A DNA stretch of 64,000 bases from Herbidospora mongoliensis (GTDB taxonomy: Bacteria > Actinomycetota > Actinomycetes > Streptosporangiales > Streptosporangiaceae). Below, in pieces: positions 25,102-33,229 of this stretch (position 1 is its first letter; each line of letters starts with the position of its first letter). The DNA is taken from assembly GCF_001570545.1 (NCBI RefSeq), contig NZ_BBXD01000020.1:62001-126000 (forward strand), given 5' to 3'. The translations under genes were made by a program, and so were the position numbers. Below the pieces are notes generated by a model that saw nothing but the letters and a program-made list of their open reading frames with translations, made no database searches and was not told the origin of the DNA.

Positions 25102-25596
25102 ATGACCGAGCTCCAGTCACGCCTGCCCGACCCCATGCAATATTTCCCCGACATGGGCACGATCGCCGTCGGCATGACGAAGGCCGCCCACAACGGCACG
25201 GTCCCGGACACAACCGTCCACCTGGTCCATCTCCGCGCCGGTCAGCTCGTCGGGAGCACCTACCACGTGGTCCGGCAGACCGAGAATCTCCGCAAGGCCG
25301 GGGAGCCGGACGACCGCGTCGCCGCCGTGGCGTCCTGGCGCGACGCGCCCTTCTTCACCGACGCCGAGCGGGTCGCGCTGGAGCTCGTCGAGGCCGTGCT
25401 CACCCCGAATCCGTCGGGAGAGCGCGTATCCGACGAGCTGTTCGCCCGAGCGGCCGCGCACTACGACGACAAGGCCCTCTGGACGCTCACCGTCGCGATC
25501 GGCCAGATCTGCTTCTTCATCCCCGTCGCGCTCATCGCCCGCCCCATCCCGGGCCGGCCCCTCGGGCAGAACTACAGCCCGCTCAGCCGACGGTGA
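25102..25596 (+). CDS. Carboxymuconolactone decarboxylase/AhpD-like protein lacking the CxxC pair
   Basis: This protein of 164 residues starts at ATG 25102 with GGAGGAA upstream. It fits the all-helical CMD/AhpD fold (TVHLVHLRAGQLVGSTYHVVRQTENLRKAG), but the redox CxxC motif is Ser52-Thr-Tyr-His55, so thiol peroxidase chemistry is not expected. Pairing with ECF41 sigma genes is the standard arrangement for this family (the COE group), and the promoter between them supports regulation by that sigma factor. Substrate is unknown. Confidence 0.85.
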   Translation: MTELQSRLPDPMQYFPDMGTIAVGMTKAAHNGTVPDTTVHLVHLRAGQLVGSTYHVVRQTENLRKAGEPDDRVAAVASWRDAPFFTDAERVALELVEAVLTPNPSGERVSDELFARAAAHYDDKALWTLTVAIGQICFFIPVALIARPIPGRPLGQNYSPLSRR

Positions 25597-25912
25597 AGCT
25601 GACGTCGCCGTCGGAGAAGTACATGAAGTCGCCGTCGCCGCCGACGGACGCGTCCGACCAGTCCGAATGAACCGACCACGGCCCGCCGTCCTGCCCGTCG
25701 TCACCACCGCCACCGCCGAAGGTCGCGGTCTGGTCGGGGTCGGCCGGGACGTCACCCCAGCCGCCGGCGTCGGCGGCGATCAGTGCGGCGGCGCCTAAAC
25801 CGGCGGCGACTCCGATGGTCGCCGGGGTCCAGAAGCGCGTGTCGCCCGGCTCGCCCGCGTAGGCGGCGGAGAAGCGGCGGGCCCGGTCGAACTGGCTGGT
25901 GAACAGGGTCAT
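25583..25912 (-). CDS. Small hypothetical protein with a Gly/Asp-rich tail
   Basis: The 109-residue product has one hydrophobic, Ala/Gly-rich segment (about 30-47) and a low-complexity Gly/Asp/Ser tail ending in alternating polar and aromatic residues. I do not recognise it. ATG 25912 has AAGGAA upstream and lies 18 bp after the preceding large gene, so they are probably one operon. Its 3' end overlaps the convergent CMD-like gene by 14 bp. Confidence 0.6.
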   Translation of the reverse strand: MTLFTSQFDRARRFSAAYAGEPGDTRFWTPATIGVAAGLGAAALIAADAGGWGDVPADPDQTATFGGGGGDDGQDGGPWSVHSDWSDASVGGDGDFMYFSDGDVSFTVG

Positions 25913-25930
25913 CGCGGGTTCCTTGGCTGG

Positions 25931-27961
25931 TCAGAAGTCGGCGAAGCGGGGAGTGGGCAGGCCGTCGCGGGTGGCGCGCAGGTGGTCGGCGACGTCTCCC
26001 CGGCGGAGCCGGACTCCGGGGCTCGCCGGATAGCGGCGCAGCACGTCGAGAGTGGCGAGGCGGCGGGCCACCGCGGGCAGGGTGGCGGTTTCGGCCAGGC
26101 GGCGGGCGGCCGTCCAGCGCAGCGGGAAGACGTTCTCGGTGATGACGTAGGACAGCACCGGCAGCGAGCTGCCCACCAGCGCGTTCCAGCGGTCGAGGAC
26201 CGTCGTCCAGCCGCGCGCCGACAGCGCGGTGGCCTGGTTCCTGCGCTGGTCACCCTGGTTGCGGGCCGCGTAGGCCTGCGACAGACCCGACACCGCGAAG
26301 ACCGGGTTCACCAGCGCGGCGGCCCCCAGCGACACCGCAGCCCCGCCGTAGCTGACCTTCGGGAGTTCGGCCGGGTCGAGGTCGATCAGCCGGGACACCT
26401 GCGCGGCCAGCTGGCCGACCTCCGCGGCGGCACGCTGCACCGGGGCCAGCGCGGCGCGGAGAGCGGCCTCCTCCGCCTTGAGCCAGTCGGGCTCCGGGTC
26501 GCCCAGCAGGAGGGCGTCACGCCGGCGGATGAACGCGGGCAGGATGTACGAGACCTGGTCGAGGTGGCGCTGCAGTTCGAACAGCCCCACCTGGAACACG
26601 GCCGCGTTCGGCTCCGTCACCGGACCGCCCAGGTCGGCGCCCTCGCCGAGCAGCGCGGCGTGCAGTTCGTAGAACGGGCCGAAGATCGTGTAGAGGAGGT
26701 AGTCCTCCTCCAGTCCGACCGCCGCGCGGAGCATGCCGGGGACCTGACCGGCGGTCGCGTCGAGGTAACTGCGGGCCCGAAGTTCGGTGTGCAGCGCCTG
26801 GATCAGCTCCGGCGGCGCGACCACGGTCAGGTCGCTGCGCTCGGTGGTCAGCCGCAGCCGCTCGGGGGTGCCCTCGACACTCTTGATCGAGGTGTACGCG
26901 ATCCGCAGCCCCAGCTCCGGCCCACGTATCCGCAGGCCGTCGGGGGTGCACGCCAGCGCCACCGGACGCCCGTCGGACAGTTCGGCCGGGAAGATCCCCG
27001 ACGTCAGGGTGCGCTCGGCGGCGGCCCGGAGCTTGGCGTGCTCCTGCAGGCGACGGCCGAACGCCGCCGACGCGCAGGTCACGGAGACCGGCCCGTGCGC
27101 CGGGCTGAAGATGACGAAGCGTTCGGCCGACCCGGCGACGCGCAGCTCGGGATCGCCCAGGTCGAAGGCGGCCAGCACCTTCTGGGAGTCGGTGGCCTGG
27201 AACTCCAGTGTGTCCGCGCCGAGGACGCAGTCGGCCGTCCCCTTGGCCAGACCCCGGACCGTCACCGGGGCCGACGTGCCCACCGTCCCGGGAACGGAGG
27301 CGGCGACCGTCCGGAAGACCTTGAGGAAGGCGTCGCGGACCTGCGGCGTCACCAGATGCAGGGTCGCGCCGCTCAGAAACCGCCCGTCGAGCAGCGCGCC
27401 GCCGCGAACCTCGACGGCGCTCGGCCCATGGGGCGTGACCGCGACCCGGTTGACGGGCCACTCCACCGGAACCGCGCCCCGGTCGCGCAACCGCAGCCGC
27501 CCTCCGGACAGCACGGTGTAGGCGGTCAGTTCAGCGGGCTCCCCGCCTTCCTCGTAGTGCGGCGTGATCGAGACGGCACACGGGCTGATGAAGTCGAGCG
27601 TCGCGGCGTCGGGCATGAGCCGCCCGCCCAGAACCGTCAGCGCGTGCAGCGCCGACGGTTCGAGCGGGCCGGAGGACAGCTGGAGCGCCCGCCCGCCGGG
27701 CAGCCGGATGTCGCCGACGAGCCGGGTGCTCTGGTCGGCCAGCGCGATCGAGACGTCGGGGTCGGCCGCCGGATCGAGGGCGGTGACGGCCGCGTTCCCG
27801 AACCCACCGGTGTCGTGGACGTAGGCGGCGGGCCAGTCGGTCAGGAGCAGGGACCGGGTGCCCGTCCAGGAGAACCCGCTGGACTGCTGCTCCCGGGCCA
27901 GATGGTGGACGCTGCTGTCGAACACGACCCGGCCCCGGACAGGTCCCCACGCCACGGCCAT
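25931..27961 (-). CDS. Large protein with several PH-like beta modules and a C-terminal helical region
   Basis: ATG 27961 with AAGGAG 5 nt upstream gives 676 residues. I do not recognise a named family. The first ~400 residues look like repeated beta-rich modules; one, LSDGRPVALACTPDGLRIRGPELGLRIAYTSIKSVEG, has the strand-turn pattern of bacterial PH-like domains. The C-terminal third is helical and contains a hydrophobic stretch (SYGGAAVSLGAAALVNPVFAVSGLSQAYAARNQ) that may touch membrane. No signal peptide is visible. It probably shares a transcript with the small gene downstream. Confidence 0.7.
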   Translation of the reverse strand: MAVAWGPVRGRVVFDSSVHHLAREQQSSGFSWTGTRSLLLTDWPAAYVHDTGGFGNAAVTALDPAADPDVSIALADQSTRLVGDIRLPGGRALQLSSGPLEPSALHALTVLGGRLMPDAATLDFISPCAVSITPHYEEGGEPAELTAYTVLSGGRLRLRDRGAVPVEWPVNRVAVTPHGPSAVEVRGGALLDGRFLSGATLHLVTPQVRDAFLKVFRTVAASVPGTVGTSAPVTVRGLAKGTADCVLGADTLEFQATDSQKVLAAFDLGDPELRVAGSAERFVIFSPAHGPVSVTCASAAFGRRLQEHAKLRAAAERTLTSGIFPAELSDGRPVALACTPDGLRIRGPELGLRIAYTSIKSVEGTPERLRLTTERSDLTVVAPPELIQALHTELRARSYLDATAGQVPGMLRAAVGLEEDYLLYTIFGPFYELHAALLGEGADLGGPVTEPNAAVFQVGLFELQRHLDQVSYILPAFIRRRDALLLGDPEPDWLKAEEAALRAALAPVQRAAAEVGQLAAQVSRLIDLDPAELPKVSYGGAAVSLGAAALVNPVFAVSGLSQAYAARNQGDQRRNQATALSARGWTTVLDRWNALVGSSLPVLSYVITENVFPLRWTAARRLAETATLPAVARRLATLDVLRRYPASPGVRLRRGDVADHLRATRDGLPTPRFADF

Positions 27962-28042
27962 GGCCGCTCCTTCGTACGTCTGACTCCCGACCCCCGGCAT
28001 CATCGCAATGACGGGGCGGGTTCACTACGTACAAATCCATAT

Positions 28043-28486
28043 TCACCACTGGTAGGGCAGGTATTTCCCATCCATGGTGATCACCACGCGGTCGCCCTCC
28101 GGGTCGGGAACCCGCCGCACGTCGAGCCGGAAGTTGATGGCGCTCATGATGCCGTCGCCGCACTGCTCGTGGATGAGCTCCTTGATGGTGGGCCCGTAGA
28201 CCTGGATCACCTCATAGAGACGGTAGATCGTGGGGTCGACCGGCACCGCCGCGTCGAGCGCGCCCCGCGTCGGCTGGAGCTGGAGGGCCAGCACCACGTC
28301 TTCGCCCAGCTCCAGCAGCGCCGCGGCGGTGGCCGCCTCGTCTTTGGGCATCGGATGCTGGCCGAGGAGCGCCGCCGTCGTCCAGGCCAACGGACGGCCG
28401 ACCGCTTCGGCGAGCTGCGCCCAGGTCACCCCCGTGACGATCTTGGCCTGCCGGACGGCTTCGGCTGCTTCCTGCTTGGTGAGCAT
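28043..28486 (-). CDS. cynS: Cyanate hydratase (cyanase)
   Basis: From ATG 28486 (GGAGG 5 nt upstream) the protein has 147 residues, close to the usual ~156. The N-terminal helical domain (TKQEAAEAVRQAKIVTGVTWAQLAEAVGR) and the C-terminal catalytic domain (YRLYEVIQVYGPTIKELIHEQCGDGIMSAINF) match cyanase, and the catalytic Arg, Glu and Ser (YRLYE... and GIMSAI) are all present. It converts cyanate and bicarbonate to ammonia and CO2 via carbamate. A one-gene unit, convergent with nothing nearby. Confidence 0.95.
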   Translation of the reverse strand: MLTKQEAAEAVRQAKIVTGVTWAQLAEAVGRPLAWTTAALLGQHPMPKDEAATAAALLELGEDVVLALQLQPTRGALDAAVPVDPTIYRLYEVIQVYGPTIKELIHEQCGDGIMSAINFRLDVRRVPDPEGDRVVITMDGKYLPYQW

Positions 28487-28521
28487 GGCCACCTCCAAGA
28501 GCGTTGTATTCTGCATACAGT

Positions 28522-28887
28522 CTACCTGCTGATGTAATGGAGGATGACGCTGTGAACGTGGTGCGCCTTCTGTTCGCCCCGGAAGTCCATCTCGTACACA
28601 TGCGTGCCGACATTGATGGCGATCGCGCCCGACGAGAAGAACGAACCCGCGAACGACTTGTTGCTGACCACGCTGACACTGGTGATCTTCGAGTAGGGGA
28701 TGCTCGTGATCGCCACCTTCTTCCCGACGAACGACTTGTCCTGCACGATCACCCGCCGGTCGGTCAGCCCGAGGAACCCGGTGCCCACGCCGACGGCGTC
28801 GTAGACGGCGATGATCTGCTCGCCCTGCATGAGCCCGCTCTGGATCTGCTGCAACTGCTCAAGTCGGTCGTGGGGAATCGCGTTCAT
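28522..28887 (-). CDS. Bacterial PH-domain protein (YvbH/bPH-like)
   Basis: The 121-residue protein is essentially one PH-like beta-barrel: GEQIIAVYDAVGVGTGFLGLTDRRVIVQDKSFVGKKVAITSIPYSKITSVSVVSNKSF is the characteristic bPH pattern, with the Gly-Leu-Thr-Asp-Arg-Arg turn. ATG 28887 is preceded by GGAG. The biological role of this family is not established; no membrane segment is present. It lies 35 bp upstream of the cyanase gene, so the two could be co-transcribed. Confidence 0.85.
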   Translation of the reverse strand: MNAIPHDRLEQLQQIQSGLMQGEQIIAVYDAVGVGTGFLGLTDRRVIVQDKSFVGKKVAITSIPYSKITSVSVVSNKSFAGSFFSSGAIAINVGTHVYEMDFRGEQKAHHVHSVILHYISR

Positions 28888-29051
28888 GACTGCTCCTGGA
28901 ATCGGGGGGCTGTCCGTCGATGCTATGGCGTGGACGATTCCATGAATTCGGCCGGAATCACGGAATGGAGAAATGGTGATATTTGGTATTTACGCAGTCC
29001 AGAGGTATTAGGCTCCGCACCTTCCTCCGGCCCGGCCCCTACGATGCGCAG

Positions 29052-29954
29052 ATGACCACGCACGGCTTCGCGCTCACCGCCCGGGGCACCTTCGACTTCG
29101 CCGCCACCCTGCGGTTCGTCGAAGAGTGGCCGGCGGCCAGCACCCTTCCCTCCGACGGCCGGACGCTCCGGTTCGCCTACTGCGCCGAACACGACTGGCT
29201 CCCCGTGGGGGTCGCCCTCACCGCCGCCCCCGGCGGTGTGTGGGTCGAGACCACCCGCCCCGCCGGACCGGCCCTCCGCGCCGAGGTGGCCAGGATCTTC
29301 TCCCTCGACGTCGACGGCACCGGCTTCGCGAAGGTGGGGCGCGCCGATCCCGTGCTGGGCTCACTGCAGGCGGCGCACCCGGGGCTGCGGCCGGTCTGCT
29401 TCTGGACGCCATGGGAGGCGGCCGTCTGGGCCGTGATCGTGCAACGGTCGTCGATGGTCATCGCGGCGAAGCTGAAGCAGCGCATCGCGGAGAAGTTCGG
29501 CGCGAGAATCGTCGTGGACGACACCGAGCACGCCGTCTTCCCACCCCCGGTGACCCTCCTCGACGCCGACGGCCTCGGTCTCCCCGCACAGAAGGAAGAG
29601 TGGATCCGCGGCCTGGCCAGAGCAGCCCTCGACGGCATCCTGACCAGCGAATACCTCCGCAGCGTCCCGCCGGAGGAGGCGCTGGCCGAACTGAAGGCGC
29701 TGCCGGGCGTGGGGCCGTTCTCGGCGGGGCTGATCCTGATCCGCGGGGCAGGCGCCCCCGACGCCTTCCCCGGCGACGAGCCGAGACTGTTCGGTCTGCT
29801 CAGAGAGGCCTACGGGCTCCCGGAGGACGCGCCGCCGAGGGAGTTCAAGAAGCTGGCCGAGTCGTGGCGCCCGTTCCGATCCTGGGCATCGTTCCTGTTC
29901 CGCGCGGCCACCTACCACGATCGTGAGACGGACACCGGCCAGGAACAGCGCTGA
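29052..29954 (+). CDS. AlkA-like DNA-3-methyladenine glycosylase (HhH-GPD)
   Basis: The 300-residue protein has the AlkA arrangement: an N-terminal beta domain, then helices with the HhH motif LKALPGVGPFSAGLILIRGAG followed by the catalytic Asp region DAFPGDEPRLF. It would remove alkylated bases. ATG 29052 is used; an overlapping ATG at 29044 is out of frame. The 164 bp upstream (28888-29051) hold no gene and are the only probable promoter space for this gene and the divergent PH-domain gene. Confidence 0.85.
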   Translation: MTTHGFALTARGTFDFAATLRFVEEWPAASTLPSDGRTLRFAYCAEHDWLPVGVALTAAPGGVWVETTRPAGPALRAEVARIFSLDVDGTGFAKVGRADPVLGSLQAAHPGLRPVCFWTPWEAAVWAVIVQRSSMVIAAKLKQRIAEKFGARIVVDDTEHAVFPPPVTLLDADGLGLPAQKEEWIRGLARAALDGILTSEYLRSVPPEEALAELKALPGVGPFSAGLILIRGAGAPDAFPGDEPRLFGLLREAYGLPEDAPPREFKKLAESWRPFRSWASFLFRAATYHDRETDTGQEQR

Positions 29955-30081
29955 CGGGTGGAGCAGAGCCAGGGGGCCAGGTACATCCCCAGCCGGACCG
30001 CTGCGAGGGACCGCGAATTGTCGGTGGCGTGCGGCAGGATCGCTGACGCCCGATCACGCCGCCCGACCAGGAGCTCCCCGC

Positions 30082-30420
30082 ATGCCCGTCACCTCGAAGA
30101 TCGCTGAGTACGCCTTCCTGAAGGACATGTACGCCGACGGCTATTTCCCCGACCACCTCGTCGACAAGGGCAAAACGATCCTGCTGCGGCTGTGCGACCG
30201 CATCGAGGCCGAGAAGCCCGCCGGCCTGGCCGCCCTCTACGTCCTCACCCACGCCGCGACCGACGAGTTCAACGCCCTCGACGAGGAGTTCCACGAGGCC
30301 GGCAGTGAGATCGAGACGGCCGCGAGGGACACCATCGCCTCCGACTTCTGGTTCATCGCGTCCGCCTATGGGTTCGAAGACGCCGATATCGAGGAGCTCG
30401 TCGCGACCCGCGACTGGTGA
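30082..30420 (+). CDS. DUF5713-like protein
   Basis: The 112-residue protein starts at ATG 30082 after AGGAGCTC. It matches the pattern I associate with DUF5713 (FLKDMYADGYFPDHLVDKGK, LYVLTHAATDEFNALDEEF, GSEIETAARDTIASDFWFIA, ending IEELVATRDW). The family is soluble, helical and without known function. It forms a single-gene unit; 127 bp upstream and 142 bp downstream carry no other gene. Confidence 0.8.
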   Translation: MPVTSKIAEYAFLKDMYADGYFPDHLVDKGKTILLRLCDRIEAEKPAGLAALYVLTHAATDEFNALDEEFHEAGSEIETAARDTIASDFWFIASAYGFEDADIEELVATRDW

Positions 30421-30562
30421 CATACGTATCGGGAGTCAACCGACGCACAGTTACCGATTTGCCCCTTTGAGATAGGAATGCCTGACTGGACCGCTCCTTG
30501 CCGCCTGGTGCACCGGTTGCCACGCTCGACACGTCAGCCGAACCCAGCCTCGGGGGCGCCAC

Positions 30563-31285
30563 ATGGCGGTGTTTCACGGTCACGACATGCGCGGCTACCT
30601 CGAAAGGGTCTCCCGCCATCCCATGGTCCAGGGGATCCGGCACGAGGGCCTGATCCGGCTGGACGTCCAGCCGGGGGAGCGGGTGCTCGACGCCGGGTCC
30701 GGGCCAGGTGACATGGCCGCCCGGTTCGCGAACCTGGGCGCCCGGGTCACCGCGATCGACGCCGACCCGGTCATGTCGGGCGCCGCCGCCGAGATCCCCG
30801 GTGTCACCGCCGAGACCGCCGACCTCGCCACCCTCGATCGGCCGGGACACTACGACGTCGTCTGGGCCGAACGGCTGCTCCAGCATGTCCCGGACGCCGA
30901 CCGGGTGGTCGGCAACCTCGTCCGGGCGCTCGCCCCCGGCGGCCGGATCTGCCTGATCGACGTCGACTGGACCGGCCTCGTGGTCGACGGGATCGAGGAG
31001 GACCTCGCCGCCCAGGTGCTCGGAGTGTTCCGCACCGTCGTGCCCCACCCGTCGATGGGACGCACCCTGCGCCGCCGCCTGGTCCGCCAGGGCATCACGA
31101 AGACCGAGGTCAGGGCCTTCCTCGGGGTGTCGACCGACCTGGCCGACGCCATGTCGGTCATCCCCGTCTTCGACGAGCGACTGATCCCGGCCCCGCCGTC
31201 CTGGTTCGCGGCGGTGCGAGACGCCGACGAGGCGGGGGAGTTCCTCACGGCGCTGCCCATCTATCTCGTCACGGGGTCGGCATGA
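30563..31285 (+). CDS. Class I SAM-dependent methyltransferase
   Basis: The 240-residue protein has the SAM motif I VLDAGSGPGDMAARFA, the acidic motif II VTAIDADPVM, and motif III region YDVVWAERLLQHV followed by GRICLIDVDW. This is the UbiE/ArdA-like methyltransferase_11 type. Substrate is unknown; it lies 28 bp upstream of a GNAT gene on the same strand and could be co-transcribed with it. Confidence 0.85.
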   Translation: MAVFHGHDMRGYLERVSRHPMVQGIRHEGLIRLDVQPGERVLDAGSGPGDMAARFANLGARVTAIDADPVMSGAAAEIPGVTAETADLATLDRPGHYDVVWAERLLQHVPDADRVVGNLVRALAPGGRICLIDVDWTGLVVDGIEEDLAAQVLGVFRTVVPHPSMGRTLRRRLVRQGITKTEVRAFLGVSTDLADAMSVIPVFDERLIPAPPSWFAAVRDADEAGEFLTALPIYLVTGSA

Positions 31286-31313
31286 AGATCACCAAGGTCC
31301 CCGCAGTGGCCGT

Positions 31314-31910
31314 ATGACCCCCGCCCAGGTCGGTTCGACGACCGTCGACGTCCATCCACCCGCAGGTGAGTTCGGCGCCGCGCCCTGGCACAAAGAGCTG
31401 GTGGAGTTCCGCGCCGAGGTGCTCCACTCGTTCGGCTTCCCATCAGACCAGGACCACGACGGCCACGACGCGGTGGCCTATCACCTGATCGCCCGCCTCC
31501 CGACCGGGGAGATCGCCGGAGTCGCCCGGTTCGCCCCGCTGGAAGACCTGGATCCGAGCTGGGTCCTCGACGTGGAACCCCGGGCCGGTGACCTCATTCA
31601 CCGGGAAGGACTGACCCCGTCCGACGTCGTGGAGGGCGGCAGGTGGATGGTCGGGGAGGCGCACCGCCAAAGCGGTGTCGGGCGTTCGCTCGTCCTGGCC
31701 GGGGCCGCGATGACGCTGCGGCTGGGGCGCAAGATGGTCTGGGTCCTGGCAGGTACGGCCCACGGCCAGGACGTCCTCCTCACCCGCATGGGCTTCCGCG
31801 CCGCCTCGGACGAGATCCACCGGATGCCCGGCCTGGGCTACCCCGTCCGCCTGCTGACCGCCCGCCCCGACCGGCTGATCCGTGGTCACGGAGCGGAGGG
31901 CGACGGGTAG
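31314..31910 (+). CDS. GNAT-fold acyltransferase (autoinducer-synthase/FeeM-like)
   Basis: The 198-residue protein shows a GNAT core: AYHLIARLPTGEIAGVARFAPLED, then VVEGGRWMVGEAHRQSGVGRSLVLAGA with the acyl-CoA/ACP-binding turn, and VLAGTAHGQDVLLTRMGF. The layout is closer to the N-acyl amino acid synthase and autoinducer-synthase branch than to ordinary acetyltransferases, but this is a weak call. It lies just downstream of the methyltransferase gene and abuts the convergent phosphatase gene. Confidence 0.7.
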   Translation: MTPAQVGSTTVDVHPPAGEFGAAPWHKELVEFRAEVLHSFGFPSDQDHDGHDAVAYHLIARLPTGEIAGVARFAPLEDLDPSWVLDVEPRAGDLIHREGLTPSDVVEGGRWMVGEAHRQSGVGRSLVLAGAAMTLRLGRKMVWVLAGTAHGQDVLLTRMGFRAASDEIHRMPGLGYPVRLLTARPDRLIRGHGAEGDG

Positions 31911-32348
31911 TCACCCCGAGGCGAACCGCCGGACCCAGAACCGCTGCCAGGGTGTCTCCACCGCCCGCCGATGGTGGTTCGCGCGGGTCCAGGCGATCGC
32001 CTCGGCCGGGGAGAGGCCGGTCAGGGTCGCCATGCAGGCGATGACCGTGCCGGTGCGTCCGATGCCGCCCCGGCAGGCCACCTCGACGTCCTCACCGGCG
32101 GCCGCCCGGTCGTACAGGCCGCGGATGGCCCTGGCGGCGGCGGCGGAGTCGGCGGGCAGCCAGAAGTCGCGCCAGCGGACCCACTCGGACGGCCACGCCA
32201 CCTCGGGCGCCCGTTCCAGGACATAGAGGCCGAAATCGGGAAGAGGCCCCGGCGGCAGGGGTCTGCTCACGCCACGGCCACGCACGAAGGTGCCGTCGGG
32301 CAATTGAAGGGAACCGGTCAGCGCCACACCCCCATGCTCTCCTACCAT
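31911..32348 (-). CDS. Protein tyrosine/dual-specificity phosphatase
   Basis: The 145-residue protein has the CX5R signature in VACRGGIGRTGTVIACM, with the P-loop Cys and Arg intact, and a WPSEWVRWRDFWLP segment where the general-acid Asp loop should be. It is a compact cysteine-dependent phosphatase that would dephosphorylate Tyr/Ser/Thr or a phosphorylated metabolite. It is divergent from the following small gene with only 8 bp between predicted starts, so their regulatory signals must overlap the coding regions or each other. Confidence 0.85.
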   Translation of the reverse strand: MVGEHGGVALTGSLQLPDGTFVRGRGVSRPLPPGPLPDFGLYVLERAPEVAWPSEWVRWRDFWLPADSAAAARAIRGLYDRAAAGEDVEVACRGGIGRTGTVIACMATLTGLSPAEAIAWTRANHHRRAVETPWQRFWVRRFASG

Positions 32349-32356
32349 CTGCTGTT

Positions 32357-32560
32357 ATGACCGAACTCCCGACGATAAGCCGCCCGGCGACCCAGGCGCT
32401 GGCCGAGGTGAACTGCCGCACCTTGGAAGACGTCACCCGCCACACCGCTAAGGAGCTGCTGGCTCTCCACGGGATGGGACCCAAGGGCATCCGCATTCTC
32501 ACCGAGGCGCTGACCGCCGCAGGGCTGTCGTTCCGCGATCCCGATAAGATCGAGCGATGA
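32357..32560 (+). CDS. Small helix-hairpin-helix protein (RNAP alpha-CTD-like)
   Basis: The product has 67 residues with two HhH-like turns: ISRPATQALAEVNCRTLEDV and ALHGMGPKGIRILTEAL. This resembles the C-terminal domain of RNA polymerase alpha and stand-alone actinobacterial HhH proteins that bind DNA nonspecifically. Its stop overlaps the next start (ATGA), so it is coupled to the NUDIX-like gene. Confidence 0.8.
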   Translation: MTELPTISRPATQALAEVNCRTLEDVTRHTAKELLALHGMGPKGIRILTEALTAAGLSFRDPDKIER

Positions 32561-33093
32561 CCGAAATGACCGAAACCGCGGCGGGCTGGCTCTCACCTGA
32601 CGAGCTCTCACAAATGCGCGAGCGCCTGCCGATTCTCTATGTCGACGCCGTGCCGGTCCGCGCCGACGAGAACGGCGTGGTCACCCACGTCGGCCTGCTG
32701 CTCCGCATCGACGGCGACGGGAACGTCAGCCGCGCGCTGGTCTCCGGCCGGGTGCTCTACGGCGAGCGGGTCCGCGACGCCCTGCTCCGCCACCTGGAGA
32801 AAGACCTCGGCCCGGTCGCGCTGCCCCGCGTGCCGCTCTCGCCGCAGCCCTTCACCATCGCCGAATACTTCCCCACGCCCGGCGTCACCGCCTACCACGA
32901 CCCCCGCCAGCACGCGGTCTCACTGGCCTACATCGTCACGGTCTCCGGCGACTGCGCCCCGAGGCAGGACGCCCTCGACCTGGAGTGGTTCACCCCCGAG
33001 GAGGCCGCCTCCCCGATGGTCCAGCAGGAGATGACCGGCGGCCAGGGCACCCTGCTGAAGCAGGCACTCGCCCACGTGGGGCGAATCGTCTGA
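32557..33093 (+). CDS. NUDIX-like protein (DUF4916 type)
   Basis: The 178-residue protein matches the DUF4916/NUDIX-like family common in actinobacteria (GWLSPDELSQMRERLPILYVDAVPVR, GRVLYGERVRDALLRHLEKDLG). The NUDIX box is present only in modified form (GRVLYGERVRDALLRHLEKDLG instead of the GX5EX7REUXEEXGU pattern), so hydrolase activity is uncertain. It is translationally coupled to the HhH gene. Confidence 0.8.
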   Translation: MTEMTETAAGWLSPDELSQMRERLPILYVDAVPVRADENGVVTHVGLLLRIDGDGNVSRALVSGRVLYGERVRDALLRHLEKDLGPVALPRVPLSPQPFTIAEYFPTPGVTAYHDPRQHAVSLAYIVTVSGDCAPRQDALDLEWFTPEEAASPMVQQEMTGGQGTLLKQALAHVGRIV

Positions 33094-33208
33094 TTCGAGC
33101 TCTTTCTTCCGTTACGGCTTCGCTTGGCCGGCACCGACCGCCGTCATCGGTCCGCTCCGTAGCCGGCGCCAACCGGCCGCTCCCGCATCGTCCGCCCACG
33201 GGCCGGTG

Positions 33209-33222
33209 CGCCCCGCGGGGCG
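33209..33222. terminator. Perfect GC palindrome between convergent genes
   Basis: A 14-bp perfect palindrome, CGCCCCGCGGGGCG, lies in the 136-bp gap between the NUDIX-like gene and the convergent TPR gene. It has no loop as written and no T-tract; it could form a small hairpin for bidirectional termination or be chance in GC-rich DNA. Nothing else is evident in the gap. Confidence 0.3.
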
Positions 33223-33229
33223 AGATCGT

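Noticed and set aside
32557-33093. Active NUDIX hydrolase
   Set aside because: The family resembles NUDIX proteins, but the GX5EX7REUXEEXGU box is not intact, so catalytic activity was not claimed.
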